A DNA stretch of 8,094 bases from Thiohalocapsa sp. (lineage in GTDB: Bacteria; Pseudomonadota; Gammaproteobacteria; Chromatiales; Chromatiaceae): positions 1 to 8,094 of the forward strand of contig NZ_JAIFKJ010000522.1 in the NCBI RefSeq assembly GCF_019695415.1. The letters run 5' to 3'. Of this stretch, positions 6,951 to 8,094 are shown one piece after another. The notes below the pieces were generated by a model. That model did no database searches. It had not been told where the DNA came from and was given only the letters and a program-made list of their open reading frames with translations. Numbering within the stretch: position 1 is the stretch's first letter; each line of letters opens with the position of its first letter. A program made the position numbers and the translations under genes.

Positions 6951-8035
6951 ATGACATGCGAGAGGATACGTCTATTCTCGGTACCGAGGCTGTCGGCACC
7001 ACACGCAGCTGGGTCGACACTTGGGGGCCGGGCGTGCTGGTACTCCTGGTGGCCGTGAGCCTTGTGACCGTCTCATTCCACCACACCGCCTGGTCCATCG
7101 TCTCCATCTGGGAGCGCTCGGAGACCTACGCGCACGGCTATCTCATCATCCCCATCAGCCTCTGGTTGGTTTGGGAGAAGCGCACGGGCCTCAGCCAGCT
7201 GGCCCCGCAACCGACGCCTTGGCCGCTGCTGCTCTTCATGCCGCTCGGCTTTGGCTGGCTGCTCGGTAATCTGGTTGACACTCTGGTGGTGCAGCAATTC
7301 GCCTATGTCGGTCTGCTTGTGGTCTCCATCTGGGCGGTGCTGGGGCATCGGGTCACCCGATATCTGCTCTTCCCGATTCTATTCCTGTTCTTTGGCGTAC
7401 CGGTGGGCGAGGGCCTGGTTTATCCCATGATGAACTTCACGGCCGATTTCACGGTCGGCATGCTGAAGCTCACGGGTATCCCGGTCTATCGTGAGGGTAC
7501 CTTCTTTACCATCCCAAGCGGCCAGTGGTCGGTGGTTGAGGCATGCAGCGGCATGCGGTATCTCATCGCTTCGGTGACCCTGGGCGTGCTGTTCGCCTAC
7601 CTTACCTACACGCTGTGGTGGAAGCGGTTGCTCTTTGTGGTCTTTTCCATCTTCGTGCCCATCATTGCGAACGGCTTTCGCGCTTACATGATCGTGATGA
7701 TCGGTCATCTGAGCGACATGAAGCTCGCGGTGGGCGTGGACCATCTGATCTACGGCTGGGTCTTCTTCGGGATCATCATCACGATTATGTTCCTGGTGGG
7801 CAGCATCTGGCGTGACCCGGCCGCGGCGCTGCCGCAGCCGGCGCCGAGCCGCGTGCAGCCGATCGACCGCCGGGGGGCCTTGCGACTCCTGTCCGTGATG
7901 GCGGTGGCGGCGCTGTTCTGGCCCGTGGCGGCATGGGCGCTGTCCGACCACGGCGGCAAAGTGGCACCGGTGGAGGTGCAGGCACCGCGGGCGCCGGGCT
8001 GGACACTCATGCCGGGTGCGGACCTGTGGGATTGA
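6947..8035 (+). CDS. xrtA: Exosortase A, cut short by TGA inside its C-terminal EpsI-like domain
   Basis: Exosortases are inner-membrane cysteine transpeptidase-like enzymes that recognise PEP-CTERM sorting signals and process the target for export. This 362-residue frame has about eight membrane helices (from about 27 to 290). The catalytic triad is in place: C200 (VVEACSGMRYL), R245 (ANGFRAYM) and H266 (VDHLIYGW). The N-terminal ETYAHGYLIIPI motif is also typical. A further hydrophobic segment at about 312-330 leads into a short periplasmic stretch that reads as the start of the EpsI-like domain normally fused to exosortase A (proteins of roughly 500 residues). The frame then stops at TGA 8033-8035, with sensible codons continuing behind it. 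The exosortase part itself is complete and could be active. ATG 6947 overlaps the glycosyltransferase stop as ATGA, implying coupled translation; ATG 6956 is an in-frame alternative. The exosortase A call is firm; the state of the C-terminal domain is the open question. Confidence 0.92.
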   Translation: MNDMREDTSILGTEAVGTTRSWVDTWGPGVLVLLVAVSLVTVSFHHTAWSIVSIWERSETYAHGYLIIPISLWLVWEKRTGLSQLAPQPTPWPLLLFMPLGFGWLLGNLVDTLVVQQFAYVGLLVVSIWAVLGHRVTRYLLFPILFLFFGVPVGEGLVYPMMNFTADFTVGMLKLTGIPVYREGTFFTIPSGQWSVVEACSGMRYLIASVTLGVLFAYLTYTLWWKRLLFVVFSIFVPIIANGFRAYMIVMIGHLSDMKLAVGVDHLIYGWVFFGIIITIMFLVGSIWRDPAAALPQPAPSRVQPIDRRGALRLLSVMAVAALFWPVAAWALSDHGGKVAPVEVQAPRAPGWTLMPGADLWD

Positions 8036-8094
8036 CGACCGCGCGTGGTGGGTACCGACGGTAGCCTCTACTCCTTCTACGAGGCGGCGGGCGA
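8036..8094 (+). pseudogene. Probable continuation of the exosortase A EpsI-like domain beyond TGA 8033-8035
   Basis: In the same frame as the exosortase gene, the bases after the TGA read RPRVVGTDGSLYSFYEAAG with no further stop before the window ends. In EpsI domains as I know them this region runs W-x-P, a few hydrophobic residues, G-x-D, then an aromatic F-Y and a Gly. Replacing the TGA by Trp gives WDWRPRVVGTDGSLYSFY, a good fit. The stretch is too short for a certain call, and the remaining hundred or so residues expected lie outside the window. Confidence 0.65.

Noticed and set aside
7379..7951. Long minus-strand open frame (190 residues) opposite exosortase A.
   Set aside because: Its composition (His, Arg, Asp, Gln-rich) is typical of the antisense of a GC-rich membrane-protein gene, and the + strand frame has a complete exosortase motif set.
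8033..8035. TGA as a selenocysteine codon or as part of an alternative genetic code.
   Set aside because: The expected residue is Trp rather than Cys, and four other genes in the window end in TGA at normal places, which argues against a reassigned code.
8031..8094. A frameshift rather than a nonsense change at the end of exosortase A (another frame reads IDDRAWWVPTV).
   Set aside because: The original frame continues with a better EpsI-like reading and no stop, so a single base substitution explains the sequence without an indel.

Overview
This window is a stretch of an exosortase A (XrtA, formerly EpsH1) exopolysaccharide/PEP-CTERM locus from a GC-rich, Gram-negative bacterium, most likely a beta- or gammaproteobacterium. 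This rests on an outer-membrane barrel with a signal peptide and terminal Phe, on seven genes of the XrtA-associated families side by side, and on frequent G/C third codon positions. The species cannot be named from sequence alone, and all family calls come from recognising motifs by eye, not from a search.

All seven genes read on the + strand with little or no spacing. In order they are: a cytoplasmic BY-type tyrosine kinase with a Tyr-Gly tail (65-1009); a cysteine-free outer-membrane beta-barrel of the XrtA-associated family (1034-2488); a non-hydrolysing UDP-GlcNAc 2-epimerase, WecB (real start probably 2531, to 3649); an XrtA-type polysaccharide deacetylase (3686-4642); an XrtA-associated FemAB/GNAT-fold protein (real start probably 4632, to 5669); an XrtA-associated GT4 glycosyltransferase (about 5676-6950); and exosortase A (6947-8035). 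The deacetylase/FemAB junction overlaps by 11 bases and the glycosyltransferase/exosortase junction by an ATGA. I see no convincing internal promoter or terminator, so the window looks like the middle of one long operon.

A plausible joint role is as follows. WecB supplies UDP-ManNAc, the glycosyltransferase adds sugars to a lipid-linked repeat, and the deacetylase and FemAB protein modify it. The kinase controls chain polymerisation and length, the barrel helps at the outer membrane, and exosortase A processes PEP-CTERM proteins that may be held in or attached to the resulting matrix. No PEP-CTERM substrate lies in this window.

The most notable point is at the 3' end. The exosortase frame stops at a TGA (8033-8035) just after entering its C-terminal EpsI-like domain. 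The same frame stays open to the window end and reads like the rest of that domain, with the stop where a Trp is expected (D-W-R-P). This looks like a nonsense mutation, a sequencing error, or a read-through stop. A second point is the kinase tail, where an in-frame hexanucleotide repeat encodes most of 12 tyrosines. No mobile element, CRISPR array, tRNA or rRNA was seen, and no stretch over 300 bases lacks a gene.
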